Of a stretch of 64,000 nt of DNA, positions 51,725 to 61,134 are shown in pieces. Location of the stretch: assembly GCF_002433005.1 (NCBI RefSeq), contig NZ_DJHF01000020.1, positions 1 to 64,000 of the forward strand, in the 5' to 3' direction. Numbering within the stretch: position 1 is the stretch's first letter; every line of letters starts with the position of its first letter. The notes beneath the pieces are model-generated. The model was given only the letters and a program-made list of their open reading frames with translations, was not told the DNA's origin and made no database searches. Both the position numbers and the translations under genes were made by a program. The stretch comes from Acetomicrobium sp. UBA5826. Lineage in GTDB: Bacteria; Synergistota; Synergistia; Synergistales; Acetomicrobiaceae.

Positions 51725-52588
51725 TTAAACAAAGCGCTCAAACGTCTTTGTCAGTTTATCCCACGATATGTCGCGATCGTAAAGTGGTTTATCGGAATTT
51801 TCATAAGCCGCCAGAGATTCCTCGAAGGTTTTTCTGTTGTTTAGGTATATTACCCCAAGGGGCAATTTATCCGTTTCAAATGCTTTCTCTAAAGCCATCT
51901 TTCGGTCGCTTGCATCGTAGTCATCTCCAAGATAATATGTGTTTTCTTTAAACCATTGATAAGTGTTGATTTTGTTAAAGGTAACGCAGGGTTGAAATAT
52001 GTTGACAAAAGAAAATCCCTTATGGGATATGGCTTTTTTTAGTATCTCTTTTGTTTCTTCTATGTCTCCTGCAAAGGCTTGGGCAACGAAAGAAGCGTCG
52101 AGGGATACGGCGAGAGCAATTGGATTCAAAGGCAAGCTTGCCACTCCTTTCGGGGTTGTGGGCGATATGTATCCCATAGGGCTTGTTGGGGAAGCCTGCC
52201 CCTTTGTCAAACCGTAAACCCTGTTATCGTGAACGAGAGCTGTTATATCCGGGTTTCGCCTTATTGTGTGAATTATATGGTTTCCCCCTTCAGCATATCT
52301 GTCGCCGTCTCCTCCAACGTCTAGGACTACTAGCTTGGGATTGGCTGCTTTTGCCCCAGTAGCGTTCGAAATAGAGCGGCCATGGAGGCCATGAAGAAAG
52401 TGGGTATTGACATAGTGATTTAGTTTAGCGGCCTGTCCTATTCCGGAACAGATCAGCACGTCTTGGGGCGTAAGATCGAGCTCGGCCAAGGCTTTTTTGA
52501 TTGCGTCAAGTATGGGGAAATTGCCACAACCGGGACACCACATTATATCTATAGGGCCAGGAACATCGAACATTCTAACATCTGTCAT
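51725..52588 (-). CDS. korB: 2-oxoacid:ferredoxin oxidoreductase, beta subunit
   Basis: A 287-residue thiamine-diphosphate and iron-sulfur subunit. CPGCGNFPIL carries cluster cysteines and is the standard opening; the TPP-binding motif is GGDGDRYAEGGNHIIHTIRRN, followed by DNRVYGLTKGQASPTSP. It works with the fused gamma-alpha subunit encoded just upstream (15 bp away) to split 2-oxoacids to acyl-CoA, CO2 and reduced ferredoxin. Oxoglutarate or branched oxoacids are both possible substrates. Confidence 0.9.
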   Translation of the reverse strand: MTDVRMFDVPGPIDIMWCPGCGNFPILDAIKKALAELDLTPQDVLICSGIGQAAKLNHYVNTHFLHGLHGRSISNATGAKAANPKLVVLDVGGDGDRYAEGGNHIIHTIRRNPDITALVHDNRVYGLTKGQASPTSPMGYISPTTPKGVASLPLNPIALAVSLDASFVAQAFAGDIEETKEILKKAISHKGFSFVNIFQPCVTFNKINTYQWFKENTYYLGDDYDASDRKMALEKAFETDKLPLGVIYLNNRKTFEESLAAYENSDKPLYDRDISWDKLTKTFERFV

Positions 52589-52603
52589 TTTTATCCCTCC
52601 AAA

Positions 52604-54328
52604 CTATACATGCAAACAACGCAGCTTAATTAATAATTCTTCAACCGTAATTTCCATTCCAGAAGATGTCAGTATTCGATGAGATGTTTCAATGCCGGTA
52701 AGCAGCTTAATTAAGTTGGCCATTTGAGCCGTAGCGTTCCCTTCTATGTCTACTATAACCTTTGCTCTTTTCAAATAATCTTTTGTAGAGCTATGCAGCG
52801 GGAAGGGCTGTCTTATTTGCAAAAAGGCCGTTTTTGGCCTTGAAAATTCCTCCATCGCCTCTTCGATGATATGTTTAGTAGATCCCCACCCTATCAAAAG
52901 TACATCGTAATCTACGTCTCCATAAAGCGCAGGCGGAAGAGAGTCTTCCTCTAATCCCTTCAGTTTGCGCATTCTTTTGGCATTCATTTCGCTTCGAATT
53001 TGAGGATCTTCATCCATATTTCTTCCCGTCTCCCCATGTTCGTTGCTGTCAAAGGCTATTAGTCCCTCGCCGTAGCCCGGAATGCCTCTTGGCGATACAC
53101 CATCTTCGGTTATGACATAACGTTTGTATGATTCATCTGTTTTTATGATATGTTTTTCGACCTTAAGGCCTTCGCAAGAGAAAGCGGGAAGGTTATACGA
53201 CGAGTCTAAAAGATACTGATCGGTGAGGATGAAAACAGGGACCTGATAGTGAGCCGCTAAATTGAAAGCATGCTGTGTCATATAAAAAGCTTCCTGGATC
53301 GAACCTGGAGCGAGTATTGCCCGTGGAAATTCGCCATGTCCCGCGTAGAGGGCTAAATTTAAATCCGCTTGTTCAGTTCGCGTGGCAAGACCGGTAGCCG
53401 GCCCGGGGCGTTGTCCCAGATGTATTACCATTGGGCTCTCGCCAATCCCGACTAAGGACAACCCTTCGCTCATCAAATCAAACCCTCCGCCTGAGGTCGT
53501 AACCATGGCACGGCCGCCAGCGTACCAGCCCCCGATGGCCATGTTCATGGCAGAAATTTCATCTTCGGTTTGTTCGGTCACTATTCCAAACTCTTCAGCG
53601 ACTTGTGAAAGATGGGAAAGAACCCCTGTTGCAGGGGACATGGGATAACCGAAGATCATATTGCAACCGCCTGCAATTGCCCCCAAAGCCACTGCATCGC
53701 TTCCTGTAAGAAGAAGCTCTTTTACAATTTCGCTGTTGTGGTCCATCTTTACGGTTATGTCTTCTGCAAGTTCCCGTGATATTTCGTAGCCCTTTTTAGC
53801 TGCATCAATGTTCTTGGTTACTAAACTCTTGTCCTTTGCTCCAAATCTTTCGTCAAAGTACTGTTCCAAAAGGGACATATCTACGTCAAAAAGGGACGTT
53901 ATTATCCCGGCAGCGACGACGTTGGCGAATAGGGGGCTACCTAACTCTTTGGCAAAATGTAGCAAGGGTACGTCAAAAAACATTTGGCCCCTTCCTGCCA
54001 ATTCCTTTCCCATTTCCTCTATGTCGCCTATTATAACAGTATCGCTGCTGATGCGTTCCTTAAGGTAATTCCTGAGTCCTTTGTTTAAACAAATGAGCAG
54101 ATCTATGCGATTTACGAAGGCTCGTACGCTCTTTGATGAAACTCGAATTTCAGTAGAGTTATTTCCTCCTCTGACTCGGGACATATATTCTTTAGCGGCA
54201 AATACGTTAAGCCCGCTTCTTTTAAGTACTTTTCCAAGAATATCCTCGACCGTTTGAATGCCTTGACCGGCTGCTCCTGTAACTACTATCGAGATGTCCT
54301 CATTCTTACCTTGGGGTAAGGTAATCAC
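52604..54328 (-). CDS. korA: 2-oxoacid:ferredoxin oxidoreductase, fused gamma-alpha subunit
   Basis: A 574-residue fusion. The gamma domain (about 10-185) shows ISIVVTGAAGQGIQTVEDIL and SRVRGGNNSTEIR. The alpha domain follows with LLTGSDAVALGAIAGGCNM, GYPMSPATGVL, EDEISAMNMAIGGWYAGGRAMVTTSGGGFDLMSE (in parts) and RPGPATGLATRTEQ. GTG 54328 is preferred, with GGGAG 8 bases upstream; the frame extends to 54373. No separate ferredoxin-like delta subunit is adjacent, as expected for the KorAB type. Confidence 0.88.
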   Translation of the reverse strand: MITLPQGKNEDISIVVTGAAGQGIQTVEDILGKVLKRSGLNVFAAKEYMSRVRGGNNSTEIRVSSKSVRAFVNRIDLLICLNKGLRNYLKERISSDTVIIGDIEEMGKELAGRGQMFFDVPLLHFAKELGSPLFANVVAAGIITSLFDVDMSLLEQYFDERFGAKDKSLVTKNIDAAKKGYEISRELAEDITVKMDHNSEIVKELLLTGSDAVALGAIAGGCNMIFGYPMSPATGVLSHLSQVAEEFGIVTEQTEDEISAMNMAIGGWYAGGRAMVTTSGGGFDLMSEGLSLVGIGESPMVIHLGQRPGPATGLATRTEQADLNLALYAGHGEFPRAILAPGSIQEAFYMTQHAFNLAAHYQVPVFILTDQYLLDSSYNLPAFSCEGLKVEKHIIKTDESYKRYVITEDGVSPRGIPGYGEGLIAFDSNEHGETGRNMDEDPQIRSEMNAKRMRKLKGLEEDSLPPALYGDVDYDVLLIGWGSTKHIIEEAMEEFSRPKTAFLQIRQPFPLHSSTKDYLKRAKVIVDIEGNATAQMANLIKLLTGIETSHRILTSSGMEITVEELLIKLRCLHV

Positions 54329-54494
54329 CTTTTCCACTCCCTTTTTTAAAAATGTTTTAAGTAAATATATCAATAATCAGCAGATATTTCAAATAATAAA
54401 CCCGTTGGAAAATAAGTTTAATTTGAATTAATCGATGATAGAGTTCATAATTGGTATTGGCAAAAAATTAAAGAGCGGAGGGTCTTAAAGAAAA

Positions 54495-55664
54495 GTGAAA
54501 AATTCATCAGTTATATTGAAGGGCGGCGTTGTATTTACTGTAACCAATGGTGTATTAGAAAACGTTGATATATTGATCGAAGAGGGGATTATTAAAGACA
54601 TAGGCAAAGGACTCAAAGGCGTTTCCGAGTGCGAAGTGGTTGACGTGACAGATCGTATTGTCACACCCGGTTTTATCGACCCTCACACACATATCGGTCT
54701 AATAGAGGAGGGTTATCCGCAAGATGAAGAAAGTGTAAACGAACACACCGATCCTGTAACGCCACATCTGCGCGTCATTGATGCGATAAATCCCTATGAT
54801 AGAGCTTTTGACGAAGCTATATCAGGCGGAGTGACGACAGTGCAGGTTTTGCCCGGAAGTGCAAATGTTTTGGGTGGTCAGGGAGCGATCATCAAAACTT
54901 ACGGTCGAATAATAGATAAAATGGTTAGAAGTTTTCCTTCAGGTATGAAGGCGGCTTTCGGAGAAAACCCGAAAAATTTATACAAAAAGAAAGACCGTTC
55001 TCCCGCCACGAGGATGTCAGTGGCTGCAATTTTGAGAGAATCGTTTATGACGGCTCAAGATTATGCTCAAAGGAAAGATCGTGCTCAAAGGGAAGGCAAT
55101 ATCTTTGACAGAAATATGAAATGGGAAGCTTTGCTTCCCGTATTGAGGGGCGAATTGCCCTTAAGGATTCATGCCCATAGGGCCGATGACATGATAACAG
55201 CCATTCGTATAGCCGATGAGTTCAACCTCAAGTTTACATTAGAGCATGGTACAGAAGGAGACAAGATAACCGAGGTCCTCGCTCCGAAGCAAATTCCTGT
55301 AGCTTATGGTCCGGGTATCACCTCAAGATCTAAGTTGGAACTTCAAAACAGATCGTGGGAAGGTGCCGTAGAACAATACGAAAAGGGCGTTCATCTGTGT
55401 TTTACTACTGACCATCCGGTTGTGCCGTTAAATCATCTGGTTTTGCATGCCTCTTTAGCTGTCTCGGCAGGCATGCCTTCAGATGAGGCTTTGGCAGCCA
55501 TTACAATAAAAGCAGCCGAACATATCGGAATGGAGAAGGAGCTCGGATCAATAGATAAGGGCAAAGTAGCCGATCTTCTGGTGTGGGACGGGGATCCTTT
55601 AAGCTACTTCAGTCATCTTCTCCTTGTTATGGTCGAGGGAAACATAGTGAAGCGTTCTTTGTAG
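54495..55664 (+). CDS. Metal-dependent amidohydrolase (imidazolonepropionase-like)
   Basis: A 389-residue hydrolase of the imidazolonepropionase/dihydroorotase-like superfamily. Metal ligands appear in GFIDPHTHIG, LRIHAHRADD, TLEHGTEGDK and CFTTDHPVVP, and the C-terminal IDKGKVADLLVWDGDP restores the beta-sandwich. A GTG start is preceded by GGAGGG about 12 bases away. The substrate is unknown; such enzymes often cleave cyclic amides or N-acyl amino acids, which would suit this amino-acid fermenter. Confidence 0.82.
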   Translation: MKNSSVILKGGVVFTVTNGVLENVDILIEEGIIKDIGKGLKGVSECEVVDVTDRIVTPGFIDPHTHIGLIEEGYPQDEESVNEHTDPVTPHLRVIDAINPYDRAFDEAISGGVTTVQVLPGSANVLGGQGAIIKTYGRIIDKMVRSFPSGMKAAFGENPKNLYKKKDRSPATRMSVAAILRESFMTAQDYAQRKDRAQREGNIFDRNMKWEALLPVLRGELPLRIHAHRADDMITAIRIADEFNLKFTLEHGTEGDKITEVLAPKQIPVAYGPGITSRSKLELQNRSWEGAVEQYEKGVHLCFTTDHPVVPLNHLVLHASLAVSAGMPSDEALAAITIKAAEHIGMEKELGSIDKGKVADLLVWDGDPLSYFSHLLLVMVEGNIVKRSL

Positions 55665-55712
55665 TTTGAGCGTATCCTTTCCATTACCCCTCGATAAATG
55701 CCTAAAAATAAA

Positions 55713-55762
55713 GACATACATACATAGGCAGGAGGGAACGGCAACGCCTATGTATGTATGTC
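55713..55762. repeat. Perfect 17-bp inverted repeat between two genes
   Basis: GACATACATACATAGGC (55713-55729) and GCCTATGTATGTATGTC (55746-55762) pair perfectly around a 16-base loop that contains AGGAGGG. There is no T-run, so it is not a typical terminator. The arms include a short ACAT repeat. Confidence 0.9.
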
Positions 55763-55859
55763 CCGATGAGGAAGGGCTTTTCTAAGAAATATTTTACTAC
55801 AAATTACATACAAATGCCAAAGTGAAAATGAAATTTTGTTTAGAGGAGGACAAACAAGA

Positions 55860-56786
55860 ATGCAAATTAGGGCTTTAAAACGACCCGATACCCTTGGAAT
55901 GCTGGCGCCTGCGAGCCCAACCAATGAGGAGGACCTAAAGAAGGCCGAGATCGCAATTAAAGAGTTGGGGTTTAAGGTCATCGTTGGCGAGTCTTGTTAT
56001 GCCCGTAGGGGCTATTTGTCGGGTGATGATCACTTAAGAGCCAGTGATGTAAACAAAATGTTCGTTAATGAAGATATTGACGGAATAATTTGTCTGCGAG
56101 GTGGATACGGGAGCATGAGAATACTCGATATGCTGGATTTCGATATTATCAAAGACAACCCTAAACCTTTTATAGGGTATAGCGATATAACGGCTCTGCT
56201 TGTAACCTTTTTTCAAAGGGCAAAAATGCCCACCTTTCACGGACCTATGGGAATAGATTTCGCGAAGGGTTTAGATGAATTTACTAAAAATAGTTTCATA
56301 TCTGCAGTTTGCGGCTCAACGGAAAATATGATCCTATCCAATCCCGAAGGCCGACCACTTCGTGCTTTATCTCAGGGAGAAGCAGAGGGAGAAATTGTCG
56401 GGGGAAATTTGTCCATAGTTGCTGCTACGTTAGGAACGCCCTATGAAATAGATACTCGGGGGAAACTGCTTTTGCTGGAGGATATCGACGAAAAACCCTA
56501 CAAGGTAGATAAAATGCTTCTGCAAATGCGCTTGGCCGGGAAACTGGAAGAGGCTGCAGGTTTTATTTTGGGAGATTTTAGAAATTGCGAAGAGACAGAT
56601 GCTTCCAAAAGCCTTAATCTTGAGGAAGTATTCGCTGATTACATTATCCCTCTCAGAAAACCCACAATAGCTAACTTTTCAGCCGGGCATTGTGATTCTA
56701 AAATTACCGTACCCATAGGCCTGAAGGCGCATTTGGATGCATCCAATTGTAAAATATGTATTCTAAAAGACCACATTGCCAATTGA
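55860..56786 (+). CDS. LD-carboxypeptidase (S66 family)
   Basis: A 308-residue serine peptidase that trims tetrapeptides in peptidoglycan recycling, or a MccF-like self-immunity relative. The nucleophile serine is in FIGYSDITAL, with LRGGYGSMRILDML upstream, a glutamate in LLLEDIDEKPYKVDKML and the histidine in FSAGHCDSK. No signal peptide, so cytosolic. ATG 55860 has GAGGAGGA 9 bases upstream; an in-frame ATG eight codons earlier covers that site. Confidence 0.88.
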   Translation: MQIRALKRPDTLGMLAPASPTNEEDLKKAEIAIKELGFKVIVGESCYARRGYLSGDDHLRASDVNKMFVNEDIDGIICLRGGYGSMRILDMLDFDIIKDNPKPFIGYSDITALLVTFFQRAKMPTFHGPMGIDFAKGLDEFTKNSFISAVCGSTENMILSNPEGRPLRALSQGEAEGEIVGGNLSIVAATLGTPYEIDTRGKLLLLEDIDEKPYKVDKMLLQMRLAGKLEEAAGFILGDFRNCEETDASKSLNLEEVFADYIIPLRKPTIANFSAGHCDSKITVPIGLKAHLDASNCKICILKDHIAN

Positions 56787-56873
56787 AAAATCCTAACCCT
56801 TTTAATTTTAGGGCTAATGTGCTAAATTGCTTACTAAAAGCGCCATACCCAATTGATCCATTTCTCATCAGTA

Positions 56874-56902
56874 TTGACTAATAAAAATAAGTTGCGTATA
56901 AT
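56874..56902 (+). promoter_or_regulatory. Promoter of the tRNA-Leu gene
   Basis: TTGACT (56874-56879), 17 bases, TATAAT (56897-56902), ending 11 bases before the tRNA. Confidence 0.88.
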
Positions 56903-56913
56903 GCGATTGCAAC

Positions 56914-56998
56914 GCCGAGGTGGTGGAATTGGTAGACACGCACGTTTGAGGGGCGTGTGGGATTTCCCGTGGGGGTTCAAATCCCCCCCTCGGCACCA
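56914..56998 (+). tRNA. tRNA-Leu (anticodon GAG)
   Basis: An 85-nt class II tRNA. Acceptor arms GCCGAGG and CCTCGGC pair. The anticodon stem CACGT/GCGTG encloses the loop TTGAGGG with anticodon GAG. A long variable arm (TGGGATTTCCCG region) and a T-arm with GGTTCAAAT follow. CCA is encoded at 56996-56998. It reads leucine codons CUC and CUU. It has its own promoter and terminator. Confidence 0.96.
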
Positions 56999-57004
56999 TA
57001 GATC

Positions 57005-57042
57005 AAAAAAAGAAGGAGCCTGTTTTGGCTCCTTCTTTTTTT
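57005..57042 (+). terminator. Terminator after tRNA-Leu
   Basis: AAAAAAAGAAGGAGCC pairs with GGCTCCTTCTTTTTTT around TGTTTT; it ends in seven T. Confidence 0.93.
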
Positions 57043-57162
57043 GAAAGCGTTAAAGAGAAGGGGTATCGCAATTTGTGTGTATTAAGTTTCCTCTCCTGAA
57101 TCTGTTAATAAAGGAGATATGATAATATATTTACATGTCCGATATTGTTAGGAGGGGATGAA

Positions 57163-59265
57163 ATGCCATCGTTTGTGGACCTAAACCGCCTTTTTAAGCC
57201 TAAAAAAATAGCCATAGTTGGCGCATCATCTAACATGGATAGCATATCAGGTCGACCTTTAAAATTGCTGAACCGATACAATTATAGAGGGGATATTTTT
57301 CCTGTGAATCCTAAATATGATTCACTTCATGGATTCAAGTGTTATCCAGATATTAGATCCCTTCCGGCATCTCCAGATGTTGCTATTATTGGAGTAAGAG
57401 CTGGTGTTGTGCCTGATATTTTGGAACAATGCGGAGAGAAAAAAGTTCCCTTCGCTGTCATATTTTCTTCGGGGTTTGCTGAAGCTGACGACCCTCAACT
57501 TCAGGATAAAATAATTTATATAGCAAATAAATGGAATATCCGTTTGGTAGGTCCGAATTGTCAAGGTTTGGTAAATTTTGTCGACGGTGTTCCTCTGAGT
57601 TTTTCTGCTTCATTAGACGCAGAACCCCTGGAACCTGGACATATTGCTTACGTCTCGCAAAGTGGAGCTTTCGGATTTGCCTCTTTTGCTCTAGGTGCCG
57701 ACAGTGGTGTAAAGTTTCGCTATGTAGTAACTACTGGCAATCAAGTAGATTTAGATGTAGTTGATTTTGGGCGGTTCATCATTGAAGACAGAGAAGTGAA
57801 ACTTCTTATCATTTACATGGAAGGTTTGAAAGACGGCTCAAAGTTCCTGGATTTAGTGCAACAAGCCAAAAAGAGGGAAATTCCAATTGCAGTACTGAAA
57901 GTTGGCAAGAGCGAGGTGGCTAAAGAGGCAGCGAAAAGTCACACGGCTGCTCTTACGGGTGATAGGGAAGTTTGGGATGCCGTATTTAAGCAATATGGTG
58001 TTATAAGCATTTCTGACGTAGAAGATATCATCGATCTGGGAACCATATTTTCATCTCCCAAAAGGGCTACAGGCAAAAAGGTAGCGGTGTTAACTACTTC
58101 CGGAGGAGCAGGTATAATCATGACGGATTTGTTGGACGACTATGGCCTGAATGTGCCGGTTTTGGATGAAAACACGCAGGAGAAGATAAAACCCTATATA
58201 CCCCCCTTCGGCTCCAGCTCAAACCCTATAGACATGACTGCGCAGGTGATAAACGACCCCAAAGGTTTCCCTGGCTGTTTAGATGCGGTGCTCGAATGTC
58301 CTGACATAGACATGGTCACCGTCATTATATCCATGATTACCGGTAAATCGGGCGAACAGATGGTCCAGGACCTCATAGCTGCGAGTCAAGGGACCAAAAA
58401 ACCTATAAATTGTACCTGGCTGATTGATCGTAAACATGGGGAAGTTTTTTTGAAACAGCTTAAAGCTGCAGGTGTACCGTTATTTCAAAGTTTGCGCAGA
58501 AGTGCTTTTGCACTGAGCGCACTTGCCAACTGGCATGAAGTTATGTTGAAACCTACGAAGGATATAGAGGTCAGGGGAGAACCATTTTTGTCCAAACTTC
58601 CATTAATGATGACGGAATATGACTCAAAGAAATTGTTGGAGCATTGGGGCGTTCCGGTGACAAATGAGAGGCTTTGCTTGTCCTTGGAAGAGGCCATAGA
58701 AGCAAGCGAAGAGATTGGGTATCCCGTGGCTTTAAAGGTTATGTCTCCTCAAATTCTTCACAAAACGGAGGCCGGAGTAATTGCCCTAAACTTGCAAAAC
58801 GAAGAACAAATACGCAATGCCTACGGCAGAATATTGGAAAAGGCCAGGAAATTTAACGCTGAAGCCAACATTGAGGGAGTATTAGTTCAAGAAATGGTCG
58901 GTAGCGGTTTGGAATGTATGATAGGTGTCAAAAGAGACCCGATTTTTGGTCCGATTGTCGCCGTCGGTTTGGGAGGAATATATGTCGAAGTGCTGAGAGA
59001 TGTTTCGTTGCGACGTGCCCCCATCGATGAGAATACCGCTATGGAAATGATAGAGGAACTTAAAGGTTATCCCCTGCTTGCAGGAGCACGTGGTCAAAAA
59101 CGAAAGGACATAAACGCTTTGGCAAAAGCAGTGAGTTTAATATCGAGAATGGCATGTATAGAAAGTGAGCTAAAAGAATTGGATGCAAATCCGGTTTTTG
59201 TACTAGACGAAGGAAAAGGAGTGTTGGTTGCGGATGCTCTAATATTGCGCAAAGAGAAGGAGTGA
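57163..59265 (+). CDS. acd: Acetate-CoA ligase (ADP-forming), fused alpha-beta
   Basis: A 700-residue enzyme that converts acyl-CoA, ADP and phosphate to the acid, CoA and ATP: the energy-yielding end of amino-acid fermentation. It has a CoA-binding domain (about 1-130, IAIVGASSNMDSISGRPL), succinyl-CoA-ligase-like domains with the phospho-histidine in KSHTAALTGD, and a C-terminal ATP-grasp domain (about 470-700; GYPVALKVMSPQILHKTEAGV, VGLGGIYVEVL). ATG 57163 has AGGAGGGG upstream; the frame opens earlier at 57145. It works logically downstream of the KorAB reaction. Confidence 0.9.
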   Translation: MPSFVDLNRLFKPKKIAIVGASSNMDSISGRPLKLLNRYNYRGDIFPVNPKYDSLHGFKCYPDIRSLPASPDVAIIGVRAGVVPDILEQCGEKKVPFAVIFSSGFAEADDPQLQDKIIYIANKWNIRLVGPNCQGLVNFVDGVPLSFSASLDAEPLEPGHIAYVSQSGAFGFASFALGADSGVKFRYVVTTGNQVDLDVVDFGRFIIEDREVKLLIIYMEGLKDGSKFLDLVQQAKKREIPIAVLKVGKSEVAKEAAKSHTAALTGDREVWDAVFKQYGVISISDVEDIIDLGTIFSSPKRATGKKVAVLTTSGGAGIIMTDLLDDYGLNVPVLDENTQEKIKPYIPPFGSSSNPIDMTAQVINDPKGFPGCLDAVLECPDIDMVTVIISMITGKSGEQMVQDLIAASQGTKKPINCTWLIDRKHGEVFLKQLKAAGVPLFQSLRRSAFALSALANWHEVMLKPTKDIEVRGEPFLSKLPLMMTEYDSKKLLEHWGVPVTNERLCLSLEEAIEASEEIGYPVALKVMSPQILHKTEAGVIALNLQNEEQIRNAYGRILEKARKFNAEANIEGVLVQEMVGSGLECMIGVKRDPIFGPIVAVGLGGIYVEVLRDVSLRRAPIDENTAMEMIEELKGYPLLAGARGQKRKDINALAKAVSLISRMACIESELKELDANPVFVLDEGKGVLVADALILRKEKE

Positions 59266-59271
59266 TGTCAG

Positions 59272-59865
59272 GTGTCGGTGTTTCTGATACTATTGGCCTA
59301 TTTGCTGGGATCAGCTCCTATGGGATATTTAGTTGTCAAACTAGTAAAGGGCGATGACATCAGGAAGTATGGTTCAGGCAATATAGGAGCTACAAATGTC
59401 GGAAGAGTTATGGGTAAAAAGTGGGCAATCGCTGTGGGTATCTTCGACATAACAAAAGGCGGATTAGCCTTACTAATTGCAAGGGTCTTGGGGGTATCTT
59501 CTCCGCAATTGCTGTCTCTTTTAGGAGTAGTAGCTGTTTTGGGACACAATTTTCCTGTGTGGTTGAAATTTAAAGGCGGAAAGGGAGTGGCAACTTCCTT
59601 CGGCGTTATATTTATGTTTTACCCTCTCGCTTCGATCCTTGGGGGGGTTGTGTGGTATTGCGTGATGAAGGTGAGTCGTTACGTTTCTTTAGCATCTATG
59701 ATATCCCTTGCTTCAACGCCGATATGGTTGAAGTTGTTTGACGCCGATATTTTTTATATCGTGGCCTCATCCTTTTTGGCGTTCCTTACGATAGTTAGAC
59801 ATCATGCAAATATCAGAAGATTATTGGCAGGGACCGAGCATAAAGTTGGCGAAAGAGCAACTTAA
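59272..59865 (+). CDS. plsY: Acyl-phosphate:glycerol-3-phosphate acyltransferase PlsY
   Basis: A 197-residue membrane enzyme that makes lysophosphatidate. Conserved motifs: LLGSAPMGYLVVK, KYGSGNIGATNVGRVMG, and LGHNFPVWLKFKGGKGVATSFG. Five or more membrane helices. GTG start six bases after the previous stop. Confidence 0.95.
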   Translation: MSVFLILLAYLLGSAPMGYLVVKLVKGDDIRKYGSGNIGATNVGRVMGKKWAIAVGIFDITKGGLALLIARVLGVSSPQLLSLLGVVAVLGHNFPVWLKFKGGKGVATSFGVIFMFYPLASILGGVVWYCVMKVSRYVSLASMISLASTPIWLKLFDADIFYIVASSFLAFLTIVRHHANIRRLLAGTEHKVGERAT

Positions 59866-59960
59866 GGTTTTGGAGCGCATGGTTATATAATTCGAAAGGA
59901 GTATAATGACCATCTGCTGTTGAAGGGCATTTAAAAGATTGAGAAGGGAGTTTCGCACAT

Positions 59961-60506
59961 TTGCCTATTGTTTACATTATACTAATTGGCCTATCTTTAT
60001 CGATGGATGCATTTTCGGTATGCTTGAGCGTTGGAGCTTGCCGAAAGGATTGTTATCTTACGGTTGCCCTACGAATGGGGAGTGTGTTCGGTTTTTTTCA
60101 GTTTATTATGCCCATCTTTGGATATTTTCTGGGTTACTATATTTTGCGCAAGTTTTCACCCTATGACGAATGGATAGCTTCGGTTGTTCTTATTTGTATC
60201 GGTCTTAAAATGCTGAGGGATTCAAAAAGGGAAGAACAATGCAGTCCAAGAGATATTACTAAAGGGCTTGCATTGTTATTTCTTGCGATTGCCACTTCGA
60301 TCGATGCATTGTCCGTTGGAATTGGTATTGCAGTGGCGAATATTTCTATCATGTTCTTTTCCTCTGTTGTTGGTTTTGTTACTCTATGCATGTGTTTATT
60401 GGGAGTATACTTCGGCAGAGCTCTTGGCTTTCTTTTGGGCCGATGGGCTTGTGTTTTTGGCGGTCTTGTAATTTGTCTTGTAGGACTTAAGATGCTATTC
60501 TTGTAA
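59961..60506 (+). CDS. mntP: Manganese efflux pump MntP-like
   Basis: A 181-residue protein with six membrane helices. Two related halves carry the family acidic motifs: LSMDAFSVCLSVGA near the start and TSIDALSVGIGIAV in the second half, a duplication typical of MntP. The TTG start has GAAGGGAG about 10 bases upstream. I do not see a yybP-ykoY manganese riboswitch in the 95 bp before it. Confidence 0.88.
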   Translation: MPIVYIILIGLSLSMDAFSVCLSVGACRKDCYLTVALRMGSVFGFFQFIMPIFGYFLGYYILRKFSPYDEWIASVVLICIGLKMLRDSKREEQCSPRDITKGLALLFLAIATSIDALSVGIGIAVANISIMFFSSVVGFVTLCMCLLGVYFGRALGFLLGRWACVFGGLVICLVGLKMLFL

Positions 60507-60565
60507 CGATCGAGATTTCCTCTCTTTAATTCCCCTAAAAAATGTTTGGTATCCCTAAAAATATT

Positions 60566-60596
60566 CTTGACATATTTTGACCTTCATGCATATAAT
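60566..60596 (+). promoter_or_regulatory. CtsR operator overlapping the ctsR promoter
   Basis: The reverse strand of 60566-60582 reads GGTCAAAATATGTCAAG, matching the CtsR consensus of two GGTCAAA heptamers three bases apart at all but two positions. It covers the -35 box TTGACA (60567-60572); TATAAT follows at 60591-60596 after 18 bases. CtsR binding would block its own operon. Confidence 0.88.
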
Positions 60597-60636
60597 GAGC
60601 ATGGTCGCACTAATGCCATAGGCAGGATGGGGGTGC

Positions 60637-61122
60637 ATGGATATGGAAAGCCTCACTGAAAAGATAGAAAAATACATACGAAGCCTGCTTGAGGCTAATT
60701 CGGCGGATGAGATTATATTGCGACGCAAGGAGTTGGCAAATGTTTTTGGTTGTGTGCCTAGCCAAATAAACTATGTCTTGCAAAGCAGATTTACGCCTGA
60801 AAGAGGTTTTATCGTAGAGAGTCAAAGGGGAGGAAATGGTTACATTAGAATTATACGGGTATGCCTTTCCGGCGTGGAGGACAGGCTCAATCACATTGAA
60901 GAGATAGTTGATGGAGTAATGACACCGCAGGAAACAAGGCGTCTTTTGAAAAATTTGGAAGAACGTGAACTGTTGACGCTGAGGGAACGCACCATGTTAG
61001 AAGTTATCTTGAGATTTGTCGATGAAGTGTTGGTATCCTTTTTCGATCTACCCGCCTATCGCAGAGATGAAATTAATACTGAACTTGTTAGGCGGGTGCT
61101 CAAAAGCCTGGCCATTATATAG
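60637..61122 (+). CDS. ctsR: Stress regulator CtsR
   Basis: A 161-residue repressor of clp genes. The winged helix includes RRKELANVFGCVPSQINYVLQSRFT (in parts) and the glycine-rich wing ESQRGGNGYIRI, the heat-sensing loop. The C-terminal part would be the target of McsB. It is the first gene of ctsR-mcsA-mcsB-clpC and probably represses itself through the site at 60566. Confidence 0.95.
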   Translation: MDMESLTEKIEKYIRSLLEANSADEIILRRKELANVFGCVPSQINYVLQSRFTPERGFIVESQRGGNGYIRIIRVCLSGVEDRLNHIEEIVDGVMTPQETRRLLKNLEERELLTLRERTMLEVILRFVDEVLVSFFDLPAYRRDEINTELVRRVLKSLAII

Positions 61123-61134
61123 GGGGAATTTACA

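Noticed and set aside
59866..59960. Possible manganese (yybP-ykoY) riboswitch ahead of mntP
   Set aside because: The interval is short and I cannot find the conserved core of that RNA.
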